11,123 nucleotides of DNA. It comes from Bacillota bacterium. Its GTDB lineage: Bacteria > Bacillota_H > UBA994 > UBA5500. The stretch is taken from assembly GCA_012727835.1 (NCBI GenBank), contig JAAYGE010000041.1, positions 1 through 11,123 of the forward strand, written 5' to 3'. Position 1 is the stretch's first letter. Each line of letters begins with the position of its first letter. The position numbers and the translations under genes are program-made. Below are positions 1-7,510 of the stretch, piece by piece. Below the pieces are notes generated by a model that worked only from the letters and a program-made list of their open reading frames with translations, did no database searches and was not told the origin of the DNA.

Positions 1-453
1 ACCGCGTTGGACGTTACCATTCAGGCTCAGATTTTGCGCCTGATGAACGAGCTAAAGGAAGAGTTCAAGACGGCTATCATGTTCATTACCCATGACTTGG
101 GTGTAATTAATCAGATGGCCGACGACGTGGCGGTGATGTATTGCGGACAAGTGGTGGAAATGGCACCGGTTGATTATATTTTTAGGCCCCGTAGCAACTA
201 CTCACACCCCTATACAGAGGCGCTGCTTAAGTCAATCCCATTGCTTAAGGGCCATCAGGGCGATCGCTTGGAAGCTATTCCGGGGGCAGTCCCCCATCCA
301 CTGGCTTTGCCTCGCGGGTGTAAGTTTGCTCCTCGTTGTAAGTACGCCACGGCCAAATGCCATGAGCACGAACCGGATTTGGTGCAGGTTTGTCCTGAAC
401 AATCGGTCAGATGCTTTTATCCCGAGAAGGGGGTGAGAAGTAGTGGAGAATAA
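1..453 (+). CDS. OppD/DppD-family peptide ABC transporter ATP-binding protein (5' truncated by window edge)
   Basis: This is the C-terminal 150 residues of a cytoplasmic ABC ATPase that would power import of oligopeptides or dipeptides (possibly nickel or another small solute). The reading frame is open from base 1 and enters at TALDV, the D-loop just after Walker B, so roughly the first half of the protein, with Walker A and the signature motif, lies upstream. The H-loop (MFITHDLG) is visible, followed by the family-typical HPYTEALL segment. The C-terminal oligopeptide-transporter extension has four cysteines (GCKFAPRC, AKC, VRC). In a mycobacterial OppD the equivalent cysteines bind a 4Fe-4S cluster; that role here is inference. 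Its last 11 bases overlap the next ATPase gene, the usual D-F arrangement of Opp/Dpp operons. Family is certain; substrate is not determinable. Confidence 0.93.
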   Translation, partial: TALDVTIQAQILRLMNELKEEFKTAIMFITHDLGVINQMADDVAVMYCGQVVEMAPVDYIFRPRSNYSHPYTEALLKSIPLLKGHQGDRLEAIPGAVPHPLALPRGCKFAPRCKYATAKCHEHEPDLVQVCPEQSVRCFYPEKGVRSSGE

Positions 454-1981
454 GAAAGTACTCATCCGTATTAAGAATTTAACCAAGCACTTTCCTATAA
501 AAAAGAAGTCAATTTTTCAACGGCAGCAACTGTATGTGCAAGCTAACGATAATATTAGCCTGGACATCTATGAAGGCGAGACCCTGGGGCTGGTAGGCGA
601 AAGTGGTTGCGGCAAATCTACTTTAGGACGGGTGATTTTGCAACTATACCCACCGACCAGTGGTACCACCCTCTATTACGGGCGTACTTTGCAAGAGTTT
701 AAGCCTAAATATGTGTGGCGAGTGATAAATCAGTTGCCGAGTATTGTGACTGATTATGAGCGTTTGGTGCAGGAGAAGGGGCAGGAACTACTGGCTGCCG
801 ATTTCAATACGCTGGATCGTAGAGCCCGTAGGGTGCGCTCCCGCTACGAAGATGCTCTCCGCATAGCCGGCGGTTTGGGGCTAGCCGACGATTTGCATGA
901 AGTGGCACGGGCTCTGCAGGCCGAATATGAAGCCAGTACCGTTTATGCTCCTTTAGCTGCCCGCCTGGTCGACTTAGAAATGAATCGGGATGCGTTGGAA
1001 GAGCTGAGTGACCGCAGTATGGAGGAGAATCAGCGTTTGGCCGACTGTAAGCGGGAGATAGAAACGTTGATGCCCCAGCTGAACAAAGCCAAAGCCGAGT
1101 TTGAAACAAAACGAGCGGTTATAGATAAATTAAAAGAGCGTTACGCCAGCAAAGAAGATTTTCAGCGGCTGGAGGAAATGCAGGATGACGGAATCGACCT
1201 GTCGAAACTGACTGCCAGTGAAATGCGAGAATTGCGCCGGGAATTGCAGGTAATTTTCCAGGATCCCTACTCTTCCCTCAATCCTCGCCTGACAGTGGGG
1301 CAGCTAATCAGCGAGGCTCTAACGGCCCACGGTATTTTTAAACCGGGTAGCCGCATGCTAGAGCAATATGTGCTTAATCTTATGGAGCAGTGCGGGCTAC
1401 AGCACTATATGCTGCACCGATATCCCCATCAGTTTTCCGGTGGGCAACGGCAAAGGATTGGCATCGCCCGGGCACTGGCCCCCCAACCTAAGTTCGTGGT
1501 TTGTGATGAACCGGTTAGTGCCCTAGACGTTTCCATACAGTCACAGATTATTAACCTTTTGCTGGACCTGAAGGAGCAGCAGAAGCTAACCTATCTGTTT
1601 ATTTCCCACGACCTAAGTGTGGTTAAGTTTATCAGCGACCGGGTGGGTGTTATGTATCTGGGCACCCTGGTGGAGCTTACCACATCCAACGAGATTTTTG
1701 AAAATCCTCTACATCCTTATACGGAGGCCCTGCTGGAGGCTATTCCTACAACGGATGAAGAGAAGAAGGAATTGGCAGTAATTGAAGGCGATATCCCCAG
1801 CCCCACCAATCCGCCTAGCGGTTGTCGTTTCCACACTCGCTGCAAGTATGCTAAGGAACACTGTAAACAAGTGGTGCCCGAGTGGCGGGAACTGTTGCCG
1901 GGCCATTTCGTCGCCTGCCACTACCCGCTAGTAAACAGAGGTGAAATAGTTGCTGAGGAAGCTAAGATCGCTTCTTCCTAA
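443..1981 (+). CDS. OppF/DppF-family peptide ABC transporter ATP-binding protein with a large internal insert
   Basis: This is the second ATPase subunit of the peptide importer. It starts at GTG 443, inside the end of the upstream gene, with a GAAGGGGG Shine-Dalgarno about 9 bases before it. Visible motifs are Walker A GESGCGKST (residues 52-60), Q-loop IFQDP (271-275), signature FSGGQRQR (331-338), Walker B FVVCDEP (351-357), D-loop SALDV (359-363) and H-loop ISHD (387-390). The C-terminal peptide-transporter domain has HPYTEALL and cysteines at 461, 467, 474 and 492. At 512 residues it is much longer than the usual 320-340. The excess is one block, residues about 81-247, rich in Glu, Arg, Leu and Ala and probably largely helical or coiled-coil. 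It splits the normally continuous stretch between TSGTTLYYG and DGIDLSKL. All catalytic motifs are intact, so the protein should be functional. The role of the insert is unknown. Confidence 0.95.
   Translation: MENKKVLIRIKNLTKHFPIKKKSIFQRQQLYVQANDNISLDIYEGETLGLVGESGCGKSTLGRVILQLYPPTSGTTLYYGRTLQEFKPKYVWRVINQLPSIVTDYERLVQEKGQELLAADFNTLDRRARRVRSRYEDALRIAGGLGLADDLHEVARALQAEYEASTVYAPLAARLVDLEMNRDALEELSDRSMEENQRLADCKREIETLMPQLNKAKAEFETKRAVIDKLKERYASKEDFQRLEEMQDDGIDLSKLTASEMRELRRELQVIFQDPYSSLNPRLTVGQLISEALTAHGIFKPGSRMLEQYVLNLMEQCGLQHYMLHRYPHQFSGGQRQRIGIARALAPQPKFVVCDEPVSALDVSIQSQIINLLLDLKEQQKLTYLFISHDLSVVKFISDRVGVMYLGTLVELTTSNEIFENPLHPYTEALLEAIPTTDEEKKELAVIEGDIPSPTNPPSGCRFHTRCKYAKEHCKQVVPEWRELLPGHFVACHYPLVNRGEIVAEEAKIASS
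1937..1944 (+). promoter_or_regulatory. Shine-Dalgarno AGAGGTGA deciding a TTG start
   Basis: AGAGGTGA closely matches the anti-SD complement (AGGAGGTGA) and lies inside the 3' end of the OppF-type gene. Its GG ends 8 bases before TTG 1950, which supports translation of the small membrane protein from that TTG and translational coupling to the ATPase gene. Confidence 0.65.
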
Positions 1982-2153
1982 GGATAAAAGTCCTGAGGAA
2001 CTGGATGAGCATTATCGAAAAATAGAAGAGATTAAATTGGAGAAAGGCGATATGTTAGCTATGCTGATTGCCGCCTTTCTCACCCTTGGTATCCCCATTT
2101 TGTTGATCGCCGGTTGTATCTATGGCTTCATCTATTTGGTGCTAGCACGCTAG
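1950..2153 (+). CDS. Small single-pass membrane protein, unknown function
   Basis: A 67-residue protein with a charged cytoplasmic-looking N-terminal half (many Lys, Arg and Glu, residues 2-33) and a strongly hydrophobic C-terminal segment (residues about 35-65, ending LVLAR). This predicts one long or two very short membrane spans. The TTG start is supported by the AGAGGTGA ribosome site and overlaps the end of the ATPase gene by 32 bases, so translation is probably coupled. It is the last gene of the transporter operon and stops 4 bases before the convergent helicase gene's stop. No family is recognised. It could be an accessory membrane peptide of the peptide transporter, but position is the only argument for that. 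Confidence 0.7.
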   Translation: MLRKLRSLLPKDKSPEELDEHYRKIEEIKLEKGDMLAMLIAAFLTLGIPILLIAGCIYGFIYLVLAR

Positions 2154-2157
2154 TCAA

Positions 2158-4278
2158 TTACAGGAGCTGGATGAAGCCCATTTGTAAACTCAGCTCCCAA
2201 TGGAGCTTAAATCCTGAGCGGGCGGGGAAATTGATTGTGAGCACGTGGAATGTCTGTCCACGTGCTTTTTCTTGCGTACAGCCAGTGATTGTACCTATGC
2301 CTAGATCCTTATGCCGAATCAACTGCCCCACAGGAGGAGGGGGCTGGGTGCTTAGGGTGGGCATCGCTTCTGCCGCCGTGATTGCTCGCCCTCCAGCTGT
2401 TCGGGTGGCAGGCTCTTGTTTTATCCCTGCTTCAGCTAGAAAAGGGGAATCTATAGTAGCTTGGCCCCGATAGGACTTAGGAGCCAGCAAGTAAAGATAA
2501 TCTTTAGCCCGTGTACAGCCAACGTAAAACAGGCGTCTTTCTTCCTCCCGTTGGGTCGCCGATGTGCTCAGGCTATGGGGTAGGAGACCATCGATTACGC
2601 CTAAAATCCAAACGGCTTTGAATTCCAGGCCCTTAGCGCTGTGCATGGTCATTAGGTTTACGCCCGGTTCTTGCTGTTCATTTTGTAACGCCGAGAGCAT
2701 GTCGTCTAAATGCGTTAGATAAGCCTCCGTGTTGGTGAACCGGCGCAAGTCTGTTACCAACTCTTCAGCGATATTTAGAAATTCATCGGCCGGATAGCCT
2801 CGCTGGACTGCATACCACTCCAAATAGGAGCCGAAACCCATGCGATGCAGATAATATTTAAGAGCCTCGCCGGGTGGATGTTGGCGGGCTTTTGCCAGAT
2901 GTTGCTCCAGCCGCTGGAGTTTGCTCAGATCGGTAAAACGAATAGGCAGGTGCCGATAGGCGGCAAAGGGAGTGAGTCCTCTTTGCTGCACCAGCCGCTC
3001 CATAAACTGGTTGGTCTCGACGGTGAGCCCCAGTTGGCGTCGTCCCACCCGCAGGAAGGATTCCATATGGTTGGGTTCATTCAGTAAACGTAAAAAAGCA
3101 TGGCATTCTTGCACCACCCAGTGCTCCAAGCCGGCCTGGCCTTTATCGTGCAACTTAAAAGGAAACCCGCTTTCTACCAACAAACTTACTAGGGGGCGAG
3201 CTTGGGTATTTACCCGGTAGAGTACAGCTAGCTCATTTAAGGGGGTGTTTCCCCTTTGCCATTGGCGCAGCATGGTAAGCACGGCTTTGGCTTCCGCCCA
3301 CTCATCGCTGGGACGCATGAGGCGGGGTGGGGTGCCGCCTTGGCGAATCGGCTGGACAGTGATCTTATGGCGCAATTGATTATGGGCGATTAACCGATTG
3401 GCCAGTTCAACTATTGGGGGTAAGGAGCGGTAGTTTTGTATCAGTTCCACCCGGCGGCCACCGGGAAAATCCTGCGGAAACTGTAACAAAAGCTTGGGGT
3501 CGGCAGCCCGCCAGGCATAGATAGCTTGATCGATATCGCCCACCACGCAAATATGGTTATGGGGCGCGGCTAAGAGTTTTAGTAGCTCGTATTGCACCAG
3601 GTTAGTATCTTGAAATTCGTCTACCATAATGAATTGCCAGCGCCGTTGTAGCGACTGTAACAACTCCGGATATTGCTGTAATAATTTCAAGGTGGCTAGT
3701 AAAAGGTCATCGTAATCCAATAGACCGGCCTTATTTTTGGCTTTTTCATAATCGGCCCATACTCGGGAAGTCAACGTGTTCAGATCTTGTAGCTGCTCTA
3801 GATCCTGATTACTATTTTTATGGAAGCTGATCTGGTGGAGCATTTCGTCTACTAGATCATCTTTTATTTCTTCCTGCTGGCGCAAAAGGGCTTCCTTTAC
3901 CCAATGGCGTCGTTGTTTCTCCTTAGCGACAGCAGGGCGCTGGCCCTGAAAAGCCCAGAGAATACGATAGCATAGGGAATGAAAGGTGCTCATATTTACT
4001 GCCTTAACCTGCTGTTGGGATAACATAGGCAGCTGGGTAAGTCGTTTCTTCATTTCTTTGGCGGCAGCACGGGTAAAGGTAAGTACCAGTATTTGCTGTG
4101 GGGAGACGCCCCTGTATAACAGAGCTGCGGTGCGAGCGGTGATGACTCGGGTTTTGCCGCTGCCGGGGCCGGCTATGACCATGAGGGGGCCCTGCAGCTG
4201 GGCCACGGCGGCCTGCTGTTGCTGGTTAAGGGTCAGCCCGGCTTGGGCTAATTGGTCAAAGAATTGGTCTAACTTCAC
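2158..4278 (-). CDS. UvrD/PcrA-like superfamily 1A ATP-dependent DNA helicase
   Basis: A 706-residue 3'-5' SF1A DNA helicase, expected to act in DNA repair or replication-restart in the cytoplasm. Motifs in order: Q-motif LNQQQQAAV (17-25), Walker A AGPGSGKT (36-43), motif Ia LTFTRAAAKEM (66-76), motif II VDEFQD (219-224), motif III GDIDQAIYAWR (247-257), motif IV QNYRS (281-285), motif V MTMHSAKGLEF (543-553) and motif VI RRLFYVGCTRAKD (581-593). The C-terminal stretch from about 649 (GQLIRHKDLGIGTI) resembles the small Tudor-like domain that in PcrA/UvrD contacts RNA polymerase. Motif III differs from the GDDDQSIY usual in PcrA, so this may be a PcrA-like paralogue and I give no symbol. The start is GTG 4278, preceded by a G-run (GGGGGGACT) about 7 bases upstream. 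The gene is divergent from tyrS and convergent to the transporter operon, whose terminator lies within its codons around 671-680. Confidence 0.95.
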   Translation of the reverse strand: MKLDQFFDQLAQAGLTLNQQQQAAVAQLQGPLMVIAGPGSGKTRVITARTAALLYRGVSPQQILVLTFTRAAAKEMKKRLTQLPMLSQQQVKAVNMSTFHSLCYRILWAFQGQRPAVAKEKQRRHWVKEALLRQQEEIKDDLVDEMLHQISFHKNSNQDLEQLQDLNTLTSRVWADYEKAKNKAGLLDYDDLLLATLKLLQQYPELLQSLQRRWQFIMVDEFQDTNLVQYELLKLLAAPHNHICVVGDIDQAIYAWRAADPKLLLQFPQDFPGGRRVELIQNYRSLPPIVELANRLIAHNQLRHKITVQPIRQGGTPPRLMRPSDEWAEAKAVLTMLRQWQRGNTPLNELAVLYRVNTQARPLVSLLVESGFPFKLHDKGQAGLEHWVVQECHAFLRLLNEPNHMESFLRVGRRQLGLTVETNQFMERLVQQRGLTPFAAYRHLPIRFTDLSKLQRLEQHLAKARQHPPGEALKYYLHRMGFGSYLEWYAVQRGYPADEFLNIAEELVTDLRRFTNTEAYLTHLDDMLSALQNEQQEPGVNLMTMHSAKGLEFKAVWILGVIDGLLPHSLSTSATQREEERRLFYVGCTRAKDYLYLLAPKSYRGQATIDSPFLAEAGIKQEPATRTAGGRAITAAEAMPTLSTQPPPPVGQLIRHKDLGIGTITGCTQEKARGQTFHVLTINFPARSGFKLHWELSLQMGFIQLL
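2240..2273 (+). terminator. Rho-independent terminator of the peptide-transporter operon, inside the helicase gene
   Basis: A perfect 10-bp stem (AGCACGTGGA 2240-2249 with TCCACGTGCT 2257-2266) encloses a 7-base loop. A T-rich tail follows (TTTTT 2266-2270, then CTT). The T-run is only on the + strand side, so it serves the rightward transporter transcript and not the helicase. It begins 87 bases after the small membrane protein's stop and lies wholly inside the helicase coding sequence. Confidence 0.85.
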
Positions 4279-4308
4279 TTTTAGTCCCCCCAGTACTTTA
4301 CTGACTGT

Positions 4309-4337
4309 ATTATCTCATAGACCTGGTCTTCAGTCAC
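4309..4337 (-). promoter_or_regulatory. Candidate sigma-A promoter for the helicase gene
   Basis: On the minus strand, GTGACT (4337-4332; TGAC core of TTGACA) is followed after 17 bases by GATAAT (4314-4309; five of six to TATAAT). The predicted start near 4302 leaves a leader of about 25 bases containing the G-rich ribosome site before GTG 4278. Confidence 0.45.
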
Positions 4338-4407
4338 AGGCAGCTTGTTGGTCATACTAGAACTGGTGGAATTAGTTCAGAGTGCCGCGGGCAACTTAAA
4401 ATTGAAC

Positions 4408-4436
4408 TTGTAACCGGGGGCTGGTCATGATATCCT
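4408..4436 (+). promoter_or_regulatory. Candidate sigma-A promoter for tyrS with extended -10
   Basis: TTGTAA (4408-4413), a 17-base spacer and TATCCT (4431-4436), with TGA directly upstream of the -10 making an extended -10 (TGnTATCCT). Transcription would start near 4443, just before the first T-box leader structure, which is the right place. Confidence 0.5.
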
Positions 4437-4442
4437 ATTAGA

Positions 4443-4688
4443 AAATTCATTGGACAACAAGAGCGAGGAAGAAAGCCAGTAGCGCCTGCATTTTGCTTGC
4501 AGAGAGTCGGTGGGTGGTGCAAACCGATACGGATGTGGGTGGCGAATTACCTTTCGGAGCTATAGCAGTGAAATGTAGTAGCTACTATCGGTTCCCGCCG
4601 TTACCGGGTTGGAGTGGGTAGGCTATGTCCTACCAACAAGGGTGGTACCGCGAGTATAGCTCGTCCCTTCTAGGGGGACGAGTTTTTT
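4443..4688 (+). promoter_or_regulatory. T-box riboswitch (tyrosine) controlling tyrS
   Basis: A transcription-attenuating leader that senses uncharged tRNA. Stem I is recognisable: a lower helix GAAAG (4471-4475) with CTTTC (4551-4555), an AGTA element on the 5' side of the specifier loop, CGCC (4483-4486) with GGCG (4541-4544), and the conserved distal loop region with AGAGAGTCGG and GGTGCAAACCGA. The specifier loop reads GAAT-TAC; TAC (4548-4550) is a tyrosine codon, matching the downstream gene. A stem III hairpin (GGTAGG 4617-4622 with CCTACC 4629-4634) follows. The T-box sequence TGGTACCGCG is at 4643-4652; its TGGT would pair with the ACCA end of uncharged tRNA-Tyr. AAGGG (4638-4642) can pair with CCCTT (4665-4669) as antiterminator, excluding the terminator. 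Confidence 0.96.
4660..4688 (+). terminator. T-box attenuator terminator upstream of tyrS
   Basis: CTCGTCCC (4660-4667) pairs perfectly with GGGACGAG (4675-4682) around a 7-base loop, followed by TTTTTT. The 5' arm overlaps the antiterminator partner CCCTT, so the two folds are mutually exclusive, as expected of a T-box switch. Confidence 0.93.
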
Positions 4689-4721
4689 GTTTATTAGTTT
4701 TTAAGGGGGAGAGAATGAACG

Positions 4722-5963
4722 ATGCCAAAGAATCTATCTAGTAGCCAGCGGGCCGAATTTGAACGTCAGTTAGCTATTCTCAGTGCGGGGGCGGTGGAGA
4801 TTATCCCCGAAGATGAATTTAAGGCCAAATTGGCCGCTTCTATTCGCGAACAGCGACCGCTTAAGGTCAAACTGGGGTTAGACCCGTCGGCTCCCGATAT
4901 TCACCTGGGACATACGGTTGTTATCCGCAAGCTGAAGGATTTTCAGGATCTGGGACACCAGGTGCAGCTGGTTATCGGCGATTTTACCGGGCGCATCGGT
5001 GACCCCACCGGGCGCGCGGAAATAAGAAAGCCCCTCACGGAAGAGGAGGTTCGGGCCAACGCTCGTACCTATGTGGAGCAGTATGGCAAAATCCTAGATA
5101 TGGAGCGTACTCAAGTCTATTTCAACAGCCAGTGGTTGGCCCCGCTTACCTTTGAGGAAGTGATTCGGCTAGCTGGCACTATGACTTTAGCCCGCATGCT
5201 GGAGCGAGATGACTTCCAAAAGCGTTACACCGAAAACCTGCCTATTGGTTTGCATGAATTCTTCTATCCGCTGATGCAGGGGTATGATTCGGTGGCCTTG
5301 GAAACCGACATTGAGATTGGTGGCACCGACCAGACCTTTAATCTATTGGTCGGTCGGCACCTGCAGCGGGAGCGGAACCTGCCGGCGCAAGTTATTATGA
5401 CCTTCCCCTTGCTGGAAGGCCTAGATGGCGTGCAGAAGATGAGCAAAAGCCTGGGTAACTATATCGGCATCAATGATGAGCCCAAGGAAATGTATGGCAA
5501 GACCATGTCGGTTCCCGATGAACTGATGTTGAGATACTATCAGCTGACCACCGATATCAGTCCGGAAGAGTTGCAGGCCCTCACTGCCGGTTTAGCCGAT
5601 GGTAGCGTCCATCCCCGCGATGCGAAGATGAGGTTGGCCCACCGGCTGGTTCGCATGTACCATGGGGAAGAAGCGGCCAACGAGGCAGAGCAGCATTTCC
5701 GTACCGTTTTCCAGCAAGGCGATTTGCCGGAAGATATCCCGGAAGTTGTTTGGACAGGTGAGCCAAAGGCCAATATTATTGATCTCTTACAGGCGGCCAA
5801 GTTAGTCTCCACCCGCAGTGAAGGCAGACGCATGGTGGAGCTGGGGGCCGTGCGGGTTAATCAGGAGCGGGTAGAGGATAGTTGGCAGGAATTTTCCTTA
5901 GAATCGGAGCTGATCATTCAGGTGGGCAAACGGCGATTTGCTAAATTGGTGCTCGATAAATAG
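4722..5963 (+). CDS. tyrS: Tyrosyl-tRNA synthetase
   Basis: A class I aminoacyl-tRNA synthetase that attaches tyrosine to tRNA-Tyr in the cytoplasm. It has 413 residues, the usual length for the TyrZ-like (KMSKS-type) branch. The HIGH signature appears as HLGH (61-64) within GLDPSAPDIHLGH, and the second signature is KMSKS (239-243). The tyrosine-site segment is QGYDS (186-190), with GGTDQ at 200-204. An S4 RNA-binding domain occupies roughly 350-410 (LLQAAKLVSTRSEGRRMVELGAV is its start). ATG 4722 is chosen because the GGAG at 4708-4711 is 10 bases upstream. A nearer ATG at 4715 is out of frame and closes after eight codons. The gene is regulated by the T-box leader and appears monocistronic, followed by a 15-bp hairpin. 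Confidence 0.98.
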   Translation: MPKNLSSSQRAEFERQLAILSAGAVEIIPEDEFKAKLAASIREQRPLKVKLGLDPSAPDIHLGHTVVIRKLKDFQDLGHQVQLVIGDFTGRIGDPTGRAEIRKPLTEEEVRANARTYVEQYGKILDMERTQVYFNSQWLAPLTFEEVIRLAGTMTLARMLERDDFQKRYTENLPIGLHEFFYPLMQGYDSVALETDIEIGGTDQTFNLLVGRHLQRERNLPAQVIMTFPLLEGLDGVQKMSKSLGNYIGINDEPKEMYGKTMSVPDELMLRYYQLTTDISPEELQALTAGLADGSVHPRDAKMRLAHRLVRMYHGEEAANEAEQHFRTVFQQGDLPEDIPEVVWTGEPKANIIDLLQAAKLVSTRSEGRRMVELGAVRVNQERVEDSWQEFSLESELIIQVGKRRFAKLVLDK

Positions 5964-5975
5964 GTAATCAACCAA

Positions 5976-6014
5976 GGGGCTGTTCGCACCTCACGGTGCG
6001 GTGCGAACAGCCCC
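5976..6014 (+). terminator. Strong intergenic hairpin after tyrS (terminator-like, no T-run)
   Basis: GGGGCTGTTCGCACC (5976-5990) is perfectly complementary to GGTGCGAACAGCCCC (6000-6014) with a 9-base loop, starting 12 bases after the tyrS stop. No T-run follows on either strand, so intrinsic termination is uncertain. It belongs to the same hairpin family as those at 7408 and 9207. The rest of the spacer to 6249 holds a 7-bp inverted repeat (GCGAAGA 6146-6152 with TCTTCGC 6168-6174), no convincing gene, and the AAGGAGG ribosome site of the next gene. Confidence 0.6.
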
Positions 6015-6249
6015 AGTCGTTTAAGGGCCTAGAGCCGGATACATGTCCCATAAACAGCATGAGCCGTAGAGCACTGGCTAGCGCCAATTGTGCCTGCGCA
6101 GACCCCTCGGCACAGGCAACCAAATGTCCACCTCAAACACCTTTTGCGAAGAGCCCTTTAGATAAAATCTTCGCTAGGCGAAAGGATTTGCAGTAGTTGC
6201 CATCGAATTTATCTAGAAAGCTAGGGTTTAGAAAAAGGAGGAAGGCTCG

Positions 6250-7392
6250 GTGCAATATAGGAAGTTTGGGAAGCTGGATTTTGAAGTTTCCGCGTTAGGT
6301 TTTGGTTGTATGCGTCTACCGGTTATTGACGGGGATACAGCTAAGATCGATGAAGCAGAAGCGATGCGCATGGTGCGTCATGCTATTGACCAGGGTGTCA
6401 ATTATATTGACACGGCTTACGGATATCATGGAGGAAGAAGCGAGAGCTTTGTAGGGCGAGCGCTGCAAGATGGCTATCGGGAGCGGGTAAAACTGGCCAC
6501 CAAGTCTCCCGTTTGGCTGGCCGAAACCCATGAGGATTTTGATAAGCTGCTCAATGAACAGTTGGAGCGCCTGCAAGTCGATTACATAGACATGTATTTG
6601 CTGCATTCGCTCAATAAGGAGCGCTGGGATGCGGCTATGAATCTTAACGTCTTAGATTTCGTACGCCGTGCCTTGGCCGATGGTCGTATCAAATATGCAG
6701 GTTTCTCTTTCCACGATGAGCTGCCGGTGTTTAAAGAAATTGTGGACGCCTTCGATTGGGATTTCTGTCAGATTCAGCTTAACTATATGGACCAAGAATA
6801 TCAGGCGGGTATTGAAGGTTTGCGTTATGCCGCCGACAAGGGCCTAGCCGTTGTTATTATGGAACCGTTACGCGGTGGACGCCTCACCAAGAATGTGCCC
6901 GCCGAAGTGCAGGCCATTTGGGATCAGGCCCCAATTAAGCGAAGCCCCGCCGAATGGGCGCTACGCTGGGTGCTCAACCAACCGGAAGTCAGTGTGGTGC
7001 TCAGTGGCATGAGTACCATGGATCATGTGGTAGAAAACTTGCGGGTGGCAGCCGATGCCAAGCCCAACTCCTTAACAGAAGAGGAGCTGGATATTATCGA
7101 CAAAGCTAAGGAGTTTTATCTAAAGCGCACTAAAGTAAAGTGCACCGGTTGTGACTATTGCATGCCCTGTCCCACCGGGGTAAGCATTCCACAGCTGTTT
7201 ACCTTATATAATGAAGCCTCCATCTATAATCTAGATCCGGATGTGGTAGCTAGAAATTATGGACGTATGGTGGAGGATGGAAAGGGTGCGGACCTCTGTG
7301 TCGAATGTGGCCAATGTGAATCGGTTTGTCCGCAGAACATTACTATCAGGGAGCATTTGAAAGATATACATGCCGCCTTTCATCGGTCATAA
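6250..7392 (+). CDS. Aldo/keto reductase with C-terminal 4Fe-4S ferredoxin domain
   Basis: A 380-residue predicted Fe-S oxidoreductase of the aldo/keto reductase superfamily (COG1453-type), cytoplasmic, substrate unknown. The N-terminal TIM-barrel keeps the catalytic tetrad: D54 (YIDTAYGY), Y59, K85 (ATK) and H119 (YLLH). The C-terminal part carries two cysteine clusters: C298/C301/C304/C307 ([10 protein letters not shown]), and the canonical ferredoxin set C350/C353/C356/C360 followed by Pro (CVECGQC...CP). The second could bind a 4Fe-4S cluster; the first probably binds metal or a second cluster. This combination is common in anaerobic Firmicutes and suggests electron transfer between a nicotinamide or other hydride donor and a ferredoxin-like partner. 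The start is GTG 6250, with a perfect AAGGAGG (6235-6241) 8 bases upstream. The gene stands alone between two hairpins. Confidence 0.95.
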   Translation: MQYRKFGKLDFEVSALGFGCMRLPVIDGDTAKIDEAEAMRMVRHAIDQGVNYIDTAYGYHGGRSESFVGRALQDGYRERVKLATKSPVWLAETHEDFDKLLNEQLERLQVDYIDMYLLHSLNKERWDAAMNLNVLDFVRRALADGRIKYAGFSFHDELPVFKEIVDAFDWDFCQIQLNYMDQEYQAGIEGLRYAADKGLAVVIMEPLRGGRLTKNVPAEVQAIWDQAPIKRSPAEWALRWVLNQPEVSVVLSGMSTMDHVVENLRVAADAKPNSLTEEELDIIDKAKEFYLKRTKVKCTGCDYCMPCPTGVSIPQLFTLYNEASIYNLDPDVVARNYGRMVEDGKGADLCVECGQCESVCPQNITIREHLKDIHAAFHRS

Positions 7393-7407
7393 CTGATTGA
7401 AAAAACC

Positions 7408-7454
7408 GGGGCTATCGCAAAACGTTGCTTTGCGATAGCCCCTCTTGTTTTTTT
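7408..7454 (+). terminator. Rho-independent terminator after the aldo/keto reductase gene
   Basis: GGGGCTATCGCAAA (7408-7421) pairs perfectly with TTTGCGATAGCCCC (7429-7442) around a 7-base loop, followed by TCTTG and seven Ts (7448-7454). An A-run upstream (7400-7405) gives a T-run on the opposite strand too, so it could act in both directions. Its arms resemble the hairpins at 5976 and 9207. Confidence 0.9.
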
Positions 7455-7510
7455 AGTTGGGCTTAGGTGCAACCTATGGATGACGATATGACTTTTGGAG
7501 GTTAGAGACC

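Noticed and set aside
2114..2473. 119-codon + strand frame overlapping the small membrane gene and helicase end
   Set aside because: It is antisense to well-conserved helicase codons, contains the terminator hairpin, and shows no protein-like pattern.
4547..4549. TTA (leucine) as T-box specifier
   Set aside because: It is adjacent to TAC in the specifier loop, but the downstream gene is tyrS and TAC lies directly against the lower stem, so a tyrosine reading is more coherent.
4715..4741. ATG 4715 as the start of tyrS
   Set aside because: It is out of frame with the synthetase and ends after eight codons; ATG 4722 has the better spacing from GGAG.
5996..6196. 66-codon + strand frame after tyrS
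   Set aside because: It starts inside the loop/arm of the 5976-6014 hairpin, has no ribosome site, and its composition (many Cys, Pro and Ser) does not look like a real protein.
6140..6230. Promoter for the aldo/keto reductase (for example TTGCAG with TATCTA, or TAAAAT at 6163)
   Set aside because: The candidates have poor matches or wrong spacing; none is convincing enough to list.
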